A stretch of DNA of 64,000 nt from Lepidurus packardi (Eukaryota > Arthropoda > Branchiopoda > Notostraca > Triopsidae): assembly GCA_023053545.1 (NCBI GenBank), contig JAKZAN010000004.1:248001-312000 (forward strand). The letters are read 5' to 3'. The notes below the pieces were generated by a model. The model worked only from the letters and a program-made list of their open reading frames with translations. It was not told the origin of the DNA and made no database searches. This document shows positions 42,785 to 54,187 of the stretch, piece after piece; positions within the stretch are counted from its first letter, which is position 1; each line of letters starts with the position of its first letter. The translations under genes and the position numbers were made by a program.

Positions 42785-45700
42785 CTAGGATTGCTGGGGT
42801 TTCCTTTTCTTACAAGTTCGTTCAGAGACGAACACAATAATAGAGGTAATCCAACCCATGGCTAAAATAGCAAACGCCGTTTGCACTTGAACGATTGTCA
42901 ACGGAGTGTCTTCGTACTTTGGAAGTAGGTTGGCCATTTGGTAGCAGGGAATGTCTCGGCAGTAATTGCGGTAAAGATACCTTGTTACACCGCCTTCAAA
43001 TGCCATCATAATCCTACGCAAAAGAAGGTTCATTGCCTTATCGTTTTTGTCCGAGTTTTATGAATTAACTTTTTCTTGAAAGCCTGGGTCAAGGATTTGA
43101 CGTCCTTCGATATGTACCACCCCGTAATCATAAGTTGTGAATCTTCGGGAAACCGGATGGCCAATTTGCATTCGCCACTGGAGAGAAAATCTTGCACCAG
43201 AAGACTTTCTGCAACCGGCAGTGCCTGTATGGAAAATTGTGACTTAAGGCTGTCGTATACCATAGCTCGGTATCGGCGGTTAACATGATGAATTTCGGAA
43301 CATCTTTTTCGTTAAAACTACCACATTTCATGAAAAAAATTCTTTGAAAGTAAGTTTGAGCATATAGTGAAAAACCAATTCACCTGTTTTCCGATTAATA
43401 ATAAATTAGTAGCATTCAAATTAAAGTTTGCAACTATGTGAAATACATTGCCTAAAATTAAGTCCCTTTAATTGGGCACTAGCTGCTAAAAAAAGCCAAA
43501 AAAAATAGATTGATTTCAAATACGACAAGCCTTTTTCAAGAAATCCTGTTCCGAAAGTTCGACGAATCGATTTGGGCTTTGCGCTGCTACAGCAAACTGC
43601 GTTGACAGGTTGTACTTTTCAGAAGCAAAACAAGCGTGGAAACTTGGCCGGCAATTAGCAATTGTTTTTTTTTTTACTTTCTTGCACCAGTCTCTCCCAA
43701 AACACTAGCAAAGATCAGTGACATCTGTGACTGTTTCGGATCAGTAAGCTAAAGTATATACGGGAGTCTTAAGAGTCTGCAGCAGCGAAGCCTGTGATCT
43801 CTCAGTCCGGGAAAAGCGACTTAGATATACATGTAGCAGAAAACCCCACTTTCTTAACATAAGTTGATCTAAGCTATGATTAAAAATAACCTAACCTAGC
43901 GTTGCAACCGTATGACGTAACCAAATTTTCTAAGATTAGAATGTGAATCTAATCTCGGAATTTTGTTACCAATGATCGAACTTGACTTCATTAAGCAATT
44001 AAGGATAGTAGGTCGTTCTAAGAAATAGTTTTTGGCCTGTTTACAGTCATAACTTACTACAAGAAGGCCATATCCTCCTTTTGAAATCATGTCAATAGCG
44101 ACTTCGTTGCTTGTGACGATGCACGCAGGACATCTGCGAAGCATATCACCCAGTTGCTTTTCGTAACCAGATTTTGCTTGCTAATTAAAGAACAATTTTT
44201 AGCCTTTACCCTTGAAATGCTCCCAAGCTTACCAGGAGGCTAGTCGTAAAGTAGAAGTTTTCGTTCGAAACAGGTTTTACGGTGTCCTGAACGGCGAAAT
44301 CCGCGAAATTCTTCACGGGGAAATCCGCTATGGGTGCCGTTATGAAGGAAATCATGATTGAGGTGTACCCAAACGCTATTACGAGGGCTCCAATATTCCA
44401 ACCGGTTAAAAGAAATCGGCCAGCTAGGTTTCGTGGACTGAACCCTCCTATAATAGAAAATGTGCTATGAAAAACATGAAGATTTTTTGGAAAAGAATAC
44501 AATTTAATTTTTCGTCTGGACGATGAAGAGGGAAGAAGTTATTAGGATGGGTTATTTGCGTTAAGATTGAAATTAAGTACCTTGGCCAATGATTAGGGAT
44601 AAGTTATAAAGTAGACTTAAGCTAAGTTCGTTTGTCATATTCAACCTCTTGGGAGCCAGCCATATAATGACTGAAAGAATTAGGATGCTTAAGATGATTG
44701 CCAACCAAACCTGAATTAGACTGGTTCTTAGTGCTTAACAATCCATATTAGTGTTACTCACCCAACCCTGGAAGGGCTTTACATTCGAGAGCAACTCGTA
44801 CTGTACTTTAGGTGGTGGCAGAACTATAACATAACTGCTGTAATAAGTAGGCCAGACAGTGTCGAATATGGTGGTCCGTTCGCTAGTGTATACAATTCCA
44901 GCGACCGTGATATCTGTCTCCTGGGCAATACCGAATGAAATAGTTACTAATGTACAGACTTAAAATCTAAAGTTCCGGTATAGCTTCGCTTGTTATCCAA
45001 CCCACCGTTAGATGGCGTGCACTGTTTTGTATGGATGCATAGAAACGCGCATTGCTTCTGCGTATAACTTTAGAACCATATCCTCAATTTGCATGCAATT
45101 TATCTTAAAAGTTATTTTAAAATAAGGTCAAGGGCGTAACAAGTTTCCAAATTCGCAGTTTTGCTTTTCTCGCCTAAAAATAATTTATATTTTTTAAACT
45201 AATGGAAGCAAAAATAAGAAAATTCAAACGACTTTAGCCTCTACTACCTTAGCCTTTAGGTACTACCTAAATTACTGTCAAAGAATTAATTTAAGTACTA
45301 TCTAAACTACTTCCGCGAAAATTTTGCACTTTTTATGTGTACGAGTGTTTCTGCCTTTACCATAGAAAGCTAAGCTATACGGGAGCTTTAAGAGCATTTT
45401 TTTTCTTTTTGAGCTGAATGTCTACTTTATTCTTCATCATTTGGGCTGAATTGCGGTTTGGAATATTCAGGTCGAACTTATTATCGATGCTCGGGACGAA
45501 CTCGTACCTAGGAAAAGTCAATTGTTACGTTCGGATGTAAATCGTTACGTTGGCATTGGAAAGGCAATCGTTACGTCAAGTTCATACTGTTCGCGACTGC
45601 AGTGAAAAGGTCTATTTCCACACCAAGCCAAACTGTTTTGTTCTGCTGCATTTCTTTATATAATGATGGCTTTGACTATGTATGAGACAAAATGGTACTA

Positions 45701-46348
45701 GGGTTGATGTTTTGTTGTTGTGTTAAGTTTCGAGCAACTTACCACAAAGGTGCCTACTCGCAAATGTGTTTTCTCCCAACTGTCTCTGGTACCGCAAGTC
45801 TTAAAACTGCTCTTTTTACGGAAACGTGACTTGGCTGTGCTATGTATTTCAGACAAGTTAGTACGTAACGATTCTAAGGGAATAATCTTCGTCAGGAACC
45901 CCAAATATGGTTGACAAGGATGTCCATCAATGAGCAGTACCCATGCTGAAGTCGGGTACTGCAGTAATTTTGTTACGTACTCATGAGAAGAGAACGTTCG
46001 CCCCGCCTCACCAAACATTAGTATTATGGAATGCGAAGGCAAATGGATGGTGTCCTCTAGAAACTTTAATTTAGAATAGAAGATTGAAAATTCATTGTGT
46101 AACTTTGTTGAGGTGCAAGTTGGATTTCGCTTATATTCGAAACAACGTGTTCGATTTCGAAATTCCGTAGTATCAGCCTTGCGTGCGGGTCGTACTTCAT
46201 TTCGCCTTTTGTTTCCATCTTGTTGGCATAAAATAAAACTACACCAATTCAGTATAAAACAAGTTCAGGGAGCCGAAATTTGTATACCTAAGGGTTTTGC
46301 CGCAGACAAGCTGACAAGTACGTGCACTAGAAATATAGTTGCTCGCAT
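42785..46348 (-). CDS. ionotropic receptor (IR, variant glutamate receptor family)
   Basis: Minus-strand exons: 46288-46348 (signal peptide MRATIFLVHVLVSLSAA), 46104-46238, 45743-46056, 45575-45645, 45426-45507, 44762-44920, 44581-44710, 44233-44447, 44058-44180 (end uncertain), about 43070-43306 and 42785-43013. Marks: ligand lobe S1 (HLRVGTFV, GVEIDLFTAVANSMNL, ITVAGIVYTSERTTIFD), TM1 (VW to IIW), pore and TM2 (FSPRNLAGRFLLTGWNIG then TSIMISFITAP), lobe S2 (ISKGGYGLL, FLSSGECKLAIRFPEDS) and TM3 (VQTAFAILAMGWITSIIVF). Chemosensory cation-channel role is inferred. Near 43255 the frame changes without a convincing splice, so either a 1-nt deletion makes it a pseudogene or an exon boundary is missed. 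Confidence 0.7.
43520..43772 (-). mobile_element. TTAA-type MITE, copy 3, inside an IR intron
   Basis: The reverse complement matches the left 250 bp of the 19652 copy (ttaagactcccgtata..., cacagatgtcactgat, ttgctgtagc). It is flanked on the right by ttaa at 43769-43772. It lies in the intron between IR exons ending at 44058 and starting near 43306. Confidence 0.55.
44968..45391. mobile_element. possible MITE with related ends in an IR intron
   Basis: Ends gttccggtatagctt and aagctaagctatacgggagc (then ttaa at 45388) resemble the TTAA-type MITE tips. The interior does not match the other copies by eye. It fills most of the 505-bp intron between IR exons 5 and 6. Confidence 0.35.
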
Positions 46349-46384
46349 TTTTTCGACACTGGTCTGGACGAAACAGATGGCGTC

Positions 46385-46392
46385 CTTTTATA
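46385..46392 (-). promoter_or_regulatory. TATA box of IR gene
   Basis: TATAAAAG on the minus strand, 37 bp before the IR ATG at 46348, so the implied leader is very short. Confidence 0.45.
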
Positions 46393-47588
46393 AAGGTTCC
46401 TCAAAGTCAGATTCAGACAAATGCAAGATGCAACAGAGTTTTTTTCTGAAAACGTCTGACAGGGTTTAGCCGTTCAATTCATGGCATTTTTTTTTTTACA
46501 TTTAGAGATTCTTTGTGAACGTTATTTTGCTAAAAGGTCAGCCGACTTTCTTCTCTTATCGGTTAAATTATTTCAAGCATTGGAAATCCCCAAAAGTAAA
46601 TAGATAATATTAGTGGCAACAATTTTGTTGGAACATTCTTGTCCATTCTCATTAGTAATTTAAAAAAACAATCTTGTCCGTGGAAGTTATTGTTCGTGCA
46701 AAATTTATCTTCCAACGAAGATTTCTGCAGTAATCAAGCTGCGTGCAGTAAAAGCCCAAGTTTATTCATGAACAGTCTTGTTTTATGGAATTACTTCCAT
46801 AAAACAAGTTCATGGCTCGCTGTTCGCTCTGTGCGTATCCATGTTACCCTCTGTGAAGTCCCCTGTCTAAAGTGCCCAGGGCTTGTCTTTCGAAAAAAAC
46901 TTCTTGGCTTTGGACTGATATATCTCCAATTGTCCTTTTAGCTTTTGGTATTTCATCAGTCAAGCGAACGATGCATCTTTGAAGAAGCTCGCAATATATT
47001 GGGGATTCATTACTAGATTCATTACTAGGATTCATTACTGGATTCATTACTAGGGATTTATTACTGCGTCTTTTTGTTAATTAACACTTGGAAACTTGGA
47101 AACCTATCTGAATTCGGGTTTGGCCACATCGATGATAAGAGGCTCTGCAACTATGACATATGCCATCAAATTGTATTAAAATTGCTATCAAAAGCTATCA
47201 AACAGTAGCAACTGGCAACCAAGTTTCATACAGATGTAAACAACCGCAAAATATAAGCCCGGATTATTTACTCGAAAAAAAACCTTAAAAAAACCTTTAT
47301 CATACAGAAGGGAGCCCGCAAATGGCCAAATAAATCGTCATTGCCGAATGCCTTCAAATACCCGCCAAACCAAAGTTGTGGGTTGACTAATCACCGTGGT
47401 TGACAGCAGTGTTCGTATGTATTTTCGATAAGCACCATGGGTGGAGCTTTCGCTTTGCATAGCCTTGAATTTTCGAGTTGACTTCCCACAAACTTATTAA
47501 GTTTGGAGTACAACGAACGCGTGTAAGCGTTAGTCGATTCAAGTTGGTCTAGTCAAAGTATAAATCGAAGGTGCGAAACGAAACGGCA
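46393..47588. other. intergenic between divergent IR and Ig genes
   Basis: Contains a hairpin at 46777-46808 (cttgttttatggaa ... ttccataaaacaag) and a short tandem repeat of gattcattacta at about 47006-47062. No gene recognised. Confidence 0.5.
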
Positions 47589-50500
47589 ATGGATTCGCCA
47601 TCGATAACACAGTTAATTCTGGTTTGCCTTTGGTTTTGTAGTAAGCGTCACCCTCTCTTGTCCTTTTTTCCAAATAACTGAGGGCAAATATTCGAAAGTG
47701 TATTTAACTTCATTACCGCTCTCAAATCCTCTTCTTATGCTGTCCAGATTCTTTTCGTAACAGTTGCTTTACCCTGGTTGCTGTTTTCTGGCGACTTTAG
47801 TTACCCTCAAATCTGTTTGAAAACAGCAAAAGAATGCTCAAATGTACAGTTACTTTTTTCTGCGAATATTCTGCAACATTTGCAACAAATTTGTCAGAAT
47901 ACAGCAAACCACAGTACATAGGTTTGCACAGTATAGGATAACAATAAGGGTATCTTCCAATGCACAGGTTCCAATGTACAGGGTATCTTCCAATGTACTT
48001 TTTCAGTCCTCAAGAATTGAGGACTGAAAGGTAAGAAAGGTATAAAAGAATATTAGGTATGAAAGGTAAGAATATCAAATACATTCTCAAACCTTCCAGT
48101 GCGAATGAACAAAGTTTTGTGAAGGTTTTGTTCTTTTTCTGAACCCTTTCTGTAGAAGAAGACGAATGCCTTGTACATGGGCAAGTATGGGCAAGTGAAT
48201 CCATCCCTGCTACGTATGTACCCACAAAACCCCCTGAGGACAAGTTTGTGTAAACCTATGTAGTGTATGTCAAAATCTTTCCGACTGCTGGCAATTACTT
48301 TCTTTAACTTTGGTGTGTGCTAAAATTTCTCTGCACAGGATTTCCTTTTTCCTATGGTTTCTTATCTAAAAAAAAATCCCCGTTTACTTTTATTGTTCCA
48401 CAAAAAAATGAAAGAACATATTTCCTCTAGAAACAAAAACCCACCTCAGTCCCATACCGCACATGCTACTCGGTTAAATAATTTCAAGCAACTGTTGATA
48501 TACTGTATAAGACGCCTTTGATTCGCCAGTAGTCAAGGCTGACTTATCTATACTGTCCAAGACAGAGCCACCTATGGAAGTACCGGGAGGACAAAAGTGG
48601 GGAACCGTAGGAAGTGTACAGTAACGAACTTACTAATCGCGACAGGGACTTTGCAAATTGACCAGTCACATATGCTTATTCGCGGTTTATACCAATCCTG
48701 TCATTTCTAACCTATTACTACGCTTAGGTAGGGTTCTCAACGCGATATCCGTTCTAAATTCACCAGTCCATTAAAGGAGCAGGTCATTCAATTAAATAAA
48801 AATTGTCCATTTTGTCAGTGGAAGGATTAAATTCGCTACTATATATACTATTACTATATATAACTACTACTATATATATTATACATACTATTAGGATTCA
48901 TACGTATACTGTTTATAATCGATGTGTCTGACAAGCGATACCGATCTGTGTCTTAACGGCCAATCAGCACCTGATTCCCTCGTTGCACTATTTGGCTCCT
49001 CCTTTTTTCGACCTATTTCTTGATGACGGACTTGTACGCAGTGATGTTCCCTCTGTAGGTATCTTTACTCGATGTCATGACGTCACCGTCTTTTCTTATG
49101 ACAAGGGCGATTTAAATGTTAAGCTTTCAAAATTACATTAAAAATTGAGTAGAATTCCTAAAAATATAAACGTAGTCTCTAAAGTGGTACGTCTTTGCTC
49201 ATTTCGAGACTGGTCGCATCTTCCTAAATGAGATTTAAAACCTCTGACTTTAAACCTCGGATTTAAAACCTCGGACACATTGGTCGTTCAAAGTTTGGAC
49301 TTTTTGTGCTTTTTTATGGTGGCCGGCTAAGTTCTCCACCATTGCCGTGATGGCTATTTAGAGACATTTTCTTTTAGTATCTCAGTTAAAATAAATATAC
49401 TTTTTGATGACAAATCGAACATAACGGACCTGCACTGCAACATTACTGAAAGATAGTTTTAGAGTGTAGTTCCCCCCTTTGAAGATGATGGACTGAATGT
49501 GCGTGAGTATTTCATAGATTTCGTTTCCCCCACAGGATTGGCGTATAGCGAAGTTAATATTACTGCAGTGAAACCTGTTCGACTGGGGGATACTTTCAGT
49601 GTGTCCTGCAAAGTTTCCAGTAAAATCACGCAATGCTTCTGGGAAATAAACGGAATCCTGAAGATGGCACCCGCACTGCGTGTTTTAGAACCGACTTCGA
49701 GCAAAGGAACTTGGGAGTACGGCGTTGAGGTAGGATGGCAACTATACACATTCTTTTTACTGAGCTTTCCAAACGTGTTTGGAGGCAGGCGGAGGCTACT
49801 GAAGATTTAAATGGTTCTTGGGTGTGCAAAGTCTTTACTGAATCTGGTGGCGGAGTTGCTCAGCAAGCTGGTACTACGGTTTCCATCATAAGTATACATG
49901 ATTGTACTTGCTCTCCTATCAACACTTGTAATTGTCTATTTTCTGGAAGGTGTACCTGGTGTAAGCCTGCGCCCTGCAACCGTTCGTACGACAATTACTG
50001 CTGGTGAGGAAAGCCAAGTTACCTGCGTTGTCAAGGACGCGCTTCCCGTTCCAACTTTGGTCTGGAAGATCGGTAAATGCTAAACTATTTTAAGGCAAAG
50101 GCTGTTTTGTTTAAAGATAGTGTCTTAATCTTTGCAGGGGATATTGAAATTGATAGGAAGGATTATACAGTATCTTCACAAGTGGGCATTAACCCAAAAG
50201 CTACATTGACCAGCATTTTGAAACGACGGTTCGCACCAGAAGATAACCATAAAGTATTACAGTGTATCGCTGAAGCCGACTGGCTCAGAAAAGAGGACAA
50301 TACTACGGCCCAGACCACCTTGGATATCCAGTGTAAAACAGATTTTCCAGATAAATGATTCCAAAAATTCTAGGACTTTGATATAACATAGTGGCTCTAC
50401 CTTATTTTCAGTCCCTCCGATCCCGCAAAAGGCCATCACCATCTATGACTTGCAGGAAAACAAGCCTGGTGAAGTGCGAGTTACAGTTCACGCTAATCCT

Positions 50501-50881
50501 CGTCCCTATCGTGCTTTCTGGATCTTGCCTACACCTTCCAGTGATAAAATAGAAGTGGAAGGAAAGCCAGTCGGCGATGTTGTTGCTAATAATTATGTAG
50601 GTTGTCTTGGTGAAGACAACGGCAATGATACTTACACCTACCGTTTAAATATCGGTTCGGTGCAACAGAGAGACGCCTATCCTGGCATCGAATTCAAAGT
50701 CTTCACTACGGTGGGCACCAGCGAGGCGTCTGAGCAATACTCGATCCAGGCTGTTACCCACCCGCGACCCGAACCGGTTCCACCAAATTCGGGCTCAACG
50801 GCACGTTGTGCTATCATTGGGCATTGGCCGAAGTTTTTCCCACTTCTTGGGCTTGCTTTTGCTGTTTTGCTAAGAGATTAG
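47589..50881 (+). CDS. Ig-superfamily cell-surface protein, probably GPI-anchored
   Basis: Six exons, 47589-47640, 49536-49729, 49789-49891, 49950-50072, 50138-50332 and 50412-50881, encode 378 residues. All downstream junctions are phase 1 or 0 with continuous frame. Exon 1 is a signal peptide (MDSPSITQLILVCLWFC). The first Ig-like domain has Cys-Lys-Val, the core W in QCFWEING and the second Cys in SWVCKV. The second has QVTCVVKD, LVWKIG and KVLQCIAEADW, followed by FPPIPQKAI. A third Ig-like region follows (about 230-340). The C-terminus is a hydrophobic tail (FFPLLGLAFAVLLRD) without a cytosolic segment, suggesting a GPI signal. Layout resembles arthropod adhesion proteins such as fasciclin III or beat-like proteins. 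Partner unknown. Intron 1 (1.9 kb) holds a MITE. Confidence 0.78.
47910..48267. mobile_element. relative of the element at 25862, within intron 1 of the Ig gene
   Basis: The left end cacagtacataggtttgcac pairs with the right end tgtgtaaacctatgtagtg, and the interior has two copies of gggtatcttccaatg as in the 25862 element. No clean target duplication; an inner hairpin (ttcagtcctca ... tgaggactgaa) lies at about 48003-48029. Confidence 0.5.
48268..49535. other. rest of Ig gene intron 1
   Basis: AT-rich intron with a ta-rich simple-sequence patch at about 48838-48900. No other feature recognised. The ATG at 49497 is not needed for the spliced model. Confidence 0.45.
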
Positions 50882-53261
50882 GCTGTTTTAAATGATCTGC
50901 TTAACTGCCAACTCTGGAATCATTTTGGTCTTCCTACTGAATCCGCTATGGTGTAATCCAAAGTCACAATTAATTATGCCGACAACCTTGTGAGTCTTGA
51001 AGAGAACTGCAGTTGATTACTACTTACATTTCAGTGTAGTTCGTGTTAACCTCGCCTTTAAAAAGAATGCTTGACACCAGTAAAGAAATTATCCCTTGTA
51101 TAGTAAACATAAAAGTTTGGAAATTGATTTGAAGTAAAACCGATTACATTAATAATAAGAGTGCAGATTTTCCAGTTCGTGACGACTTTCAAGCTAAGGA
51201 ATGGTCCGACAGCCATTGTCCATATTTCTGGGCATTCGCAATTTTAGCTGTTATCGTAGTTTGCTAGCTTTTTTTCTCAAAGAAGCTAGGTATTCTGACA
51301 AGGTTAGACTAGTCTTTGAAATAATGTCACGCCTGTGTTATCTGTGACATACTTTCCTGGTTGATACTGGATTTCGAGGTGCGGATGACCAGGATCCGAA
51401 TTTGGTGGTGAAGGACGCGAGGCGTAGTAGATGCTCGCTAAACCATATTACGTTTGACCGAGTTGTTCAAAAGGGGCACGTAACAATTAATGACTGCTAC
51501 ATAGTATGAAGGTTTACAAACGTTTATAAAGGCCACCTTTGCATTGTGATTCAAGTGACAGTTTTGCTTTTCACTATCCTCTGTTTTGAATATTGTATTT
51601 CGTTTTGGTTCTTTCAACTTTTGGATCTCATTTTTCTAATCCTTCTGATTTCTTTATCTGCACCCTAGAGAAATCAAGGAAAACGTGTCTTAGTTGGTGG
51701 AACTGGCGGTTGGGTATTCTGTATTCTCAAATGTGGCGATAACGTTGTAATAGTCAGTTTAAATGGGATATAACAAGTTGTATTTATGACCGACTATTAA
51801 CTGGCCCGGTACAGGTTGGTAAACAAGAGGATAAGGGTTCGCTTTAGGTAGCTCGGACTGCGGAGTAGCTGGATGCGGCTCGGGAGTGCAGCGGGCTCGG
51901 CTTCAGGATTATCGCCCGGAGACCATGGAAACGATGATGGTTATAAGCAAAAATCGCCATTGCTGTGGCCAAATCTACGAAAATGGGCCGAAAAATGGGC
52001 CGAACAAATCCTTTGACTTCGTTTTGGACTCCCTACAACCCTTTTCCATTGCCCAAGCAATCCTACGTTAGTTCATGGATACCTGTTCGAAATACTTATC
52101 TATAAAAAAAATATTAGACATAAAAAATAACGTTCATATGAAAGGCTATATTCTTCCCATTTTTCTCTCTTTTCTTATAACCTGGGATGGAGCACTTTTG
52201 CACCATTGTTTCTCATGGAATCCTACAAAAGCCGAACCATGGAAACGAAGATGATTATAAACAAAAATCGCCGTTGCTGTGGCCAAATCTACGACTGTGC
52301 CACCCTTTACTCCACAAGCGTCGCAGTGTAGCCATGCCCTATCTATAGTATGTATGATCTAAGGTGTACTTCAAGAAGTTGATCATGTTTTGTCAGAAGG
52401 GGGCACTGATGTCATACCCGTTCTCAATGTAATTTCATAAGCTCCAAAAACGTTTTTAAAATAAGCAGAAAGAGATCATGGAAAAATTATGCTTTTTTAA
52501 ATGTCTTAATAGGAAAATCTAGTCCAATCAGTTCCTACAGTTTGTGTATATGATTTATTTGAAGTTTTAAAAATATGACTCTAGATAAAAAAATTAATGG
52601 GAAAACGTATTAACAAAAGCTTACTAGTTGCACAAGTAAATACATCCCGTGTATTACTGTCACAATATAATTTCATGATATTCCACAGATAATAAGAATG
52701 TTCGAATTCAAGTTGGCTACACAGCGCCACTAGAGGTTGGAGTACACCGTGGTCTTAAGGTATACAGGGGCCACTAATTCAATGCAGTATGGATGCTAAC
52801 TTAACCCAGTTAAAAACGAACAGCTTACCTAAGGTTCTTCCTAAACTGTCCTGGGCTAGAAGCAGTACGACAAGACATTTCAGTAGCCTCATCGCGGACG
52901 CCCCGTTTAGTGTTTGACTATATAGATTGTAGGGTTTGGAGCAGCTTGGCTTCTACTGGTCCGGGTAACTACGACAGCCACACCATTTATATACTCCCAA
53001 TGTGCTGAGATTAGCTCATTAATTAACCGCGTCTGTTCTAGCTAGTTGTCAGGAAATCGCCTGCGGGTAGGAGAACTCTCGTAATGTTCTGCTTACTACT
53101 TAAAGTGGCATAATATCGTGCCTTATACCTTACTCCGCCCTTCAAGTTATACAGCTTTGGACGCTCCCACGCTCCTTATCAGAGGTGGATTTCAGTAAAC
53201 ACATTTCTAATGGATGTAATTTGGGTTGGGCTTTAAATCCTACCGCTTCGATCAGTTACCC
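50882..53261. other. intergenic with repeat relics
   Basis: 51388-51433 is a 46-bp repeat shared with 59843-59888. 51549-51615 is an isolated Kazal upstream block (gcttttcactatcctctgtt). 51921-51977 is repeated at about 52233-52297 (ccatggaaacga, aaaatcgcc, tgctgtggccaaatctacga). No gene found. Confidence 0.5.
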
Positions 53262-54141
53262 AAATTATTCACCGGTGTTTTTGTCCTACAGAAATGAATG
53301 AGCTTGGTTTGGTCCATGATGAATTGGAGTGGTAAGCCAAGGGCTTCATTTGGAGAGTAAAGAGAAACGTTTAAATTCTACGTGCTTTTACTAAAATATT
53401 CATAAAAATTATCTGAACTTTTTAAGTCATTAATTTTGCTTCGAACTTTTGTAGTTACACAATTTTCTAAGTAAGCTTCACGTATTTTTACTTTTTATTT
53501 TTACGTTGTATGTAATTAGGAGACCGCTCAACGCATAAAAAGTAGACTATAAGGTGGACCACAACTTTTATTTTCCCGTTTACTGCACTATAGGACTTGT
53601 TTGCTCCAAGCTGACTAAACCGAAGGCGACTTCCTAGAAAAATGCGTTTTTAAAATGTACAAAGAAAGAAGAAAACGCACAACTAGGTGTAATAAAATTA
53701 TTAGACAGAAATTATTCACCGGTGTTTTTTTCCTACAGAAATGAATGAGCTTGGTTTGGTCCATGGTGAATTGGAGTTATAAGCCAAGGCTTCATTTGGA
53801 GAGTAAAGAGAAACGTTTAAATTCTTCTTGCTTTTACTAAAATATTCATAAAAATTACTATGTAATATGAACTTTTTAAGTAAATTAATTTTGCTCCGAA
53901 ATTTTTTAGTTACACAAGTTTCAAAGTAAGCTTCACGTATTTTTACTATTTATTTTTACGTTGTATGTAGCCTAATTAGGAGACCGCTCAACGCATAAAA
54001 ACTATAGGGTGAACCACAACTGTTATTTACCCGTTTACCGACTATAGGACTTTGCTCTATGCCGACTAAACAGCAACCAACTTCCTAGATAAATGCGTTT
54101 TTACCATATGCAAAGAAAAAAGAAAACGCACAACTAGGTAT
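53262..54141 (+). repeat. tandem duplication of CUB gene 5' flank
   Basis: About 440 bp at 53262-53700 (starting aattattcaccggtgttttt, with gaaatgaatgagcttggttt) is repeated at 53707-54141 with scattered differences. Only the second copy leads into the TATA box and gene. Confidence 0.8.
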
Positions 54142-54149
54142 TATAAAAG
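54142..54149 (+). promoter_or_regulatory. TATA box and initiator of CUB gene
   Basis: tataaaag with an arthropod-type initiator, tcagtcagt, about 20 bp downstream. The ATG is at 54188. Confidence 0.65.
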
Positions 54150-54187
54150 GAGTGTGGTATCAGTCAGTCGGCACAAGTATCGCAGCC

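Noticed and set aside
46095-46469. 124-codon plus-strand ORF
   Set aside because: Antisense to the signal peptide and first exons of the IR gene on the minus strand.
52745-52775. Another TTAA-type MITE tip (cttaaggtatacaggggcc)
   Set aside because: Only a short partial match to the tip with no interior or second end.
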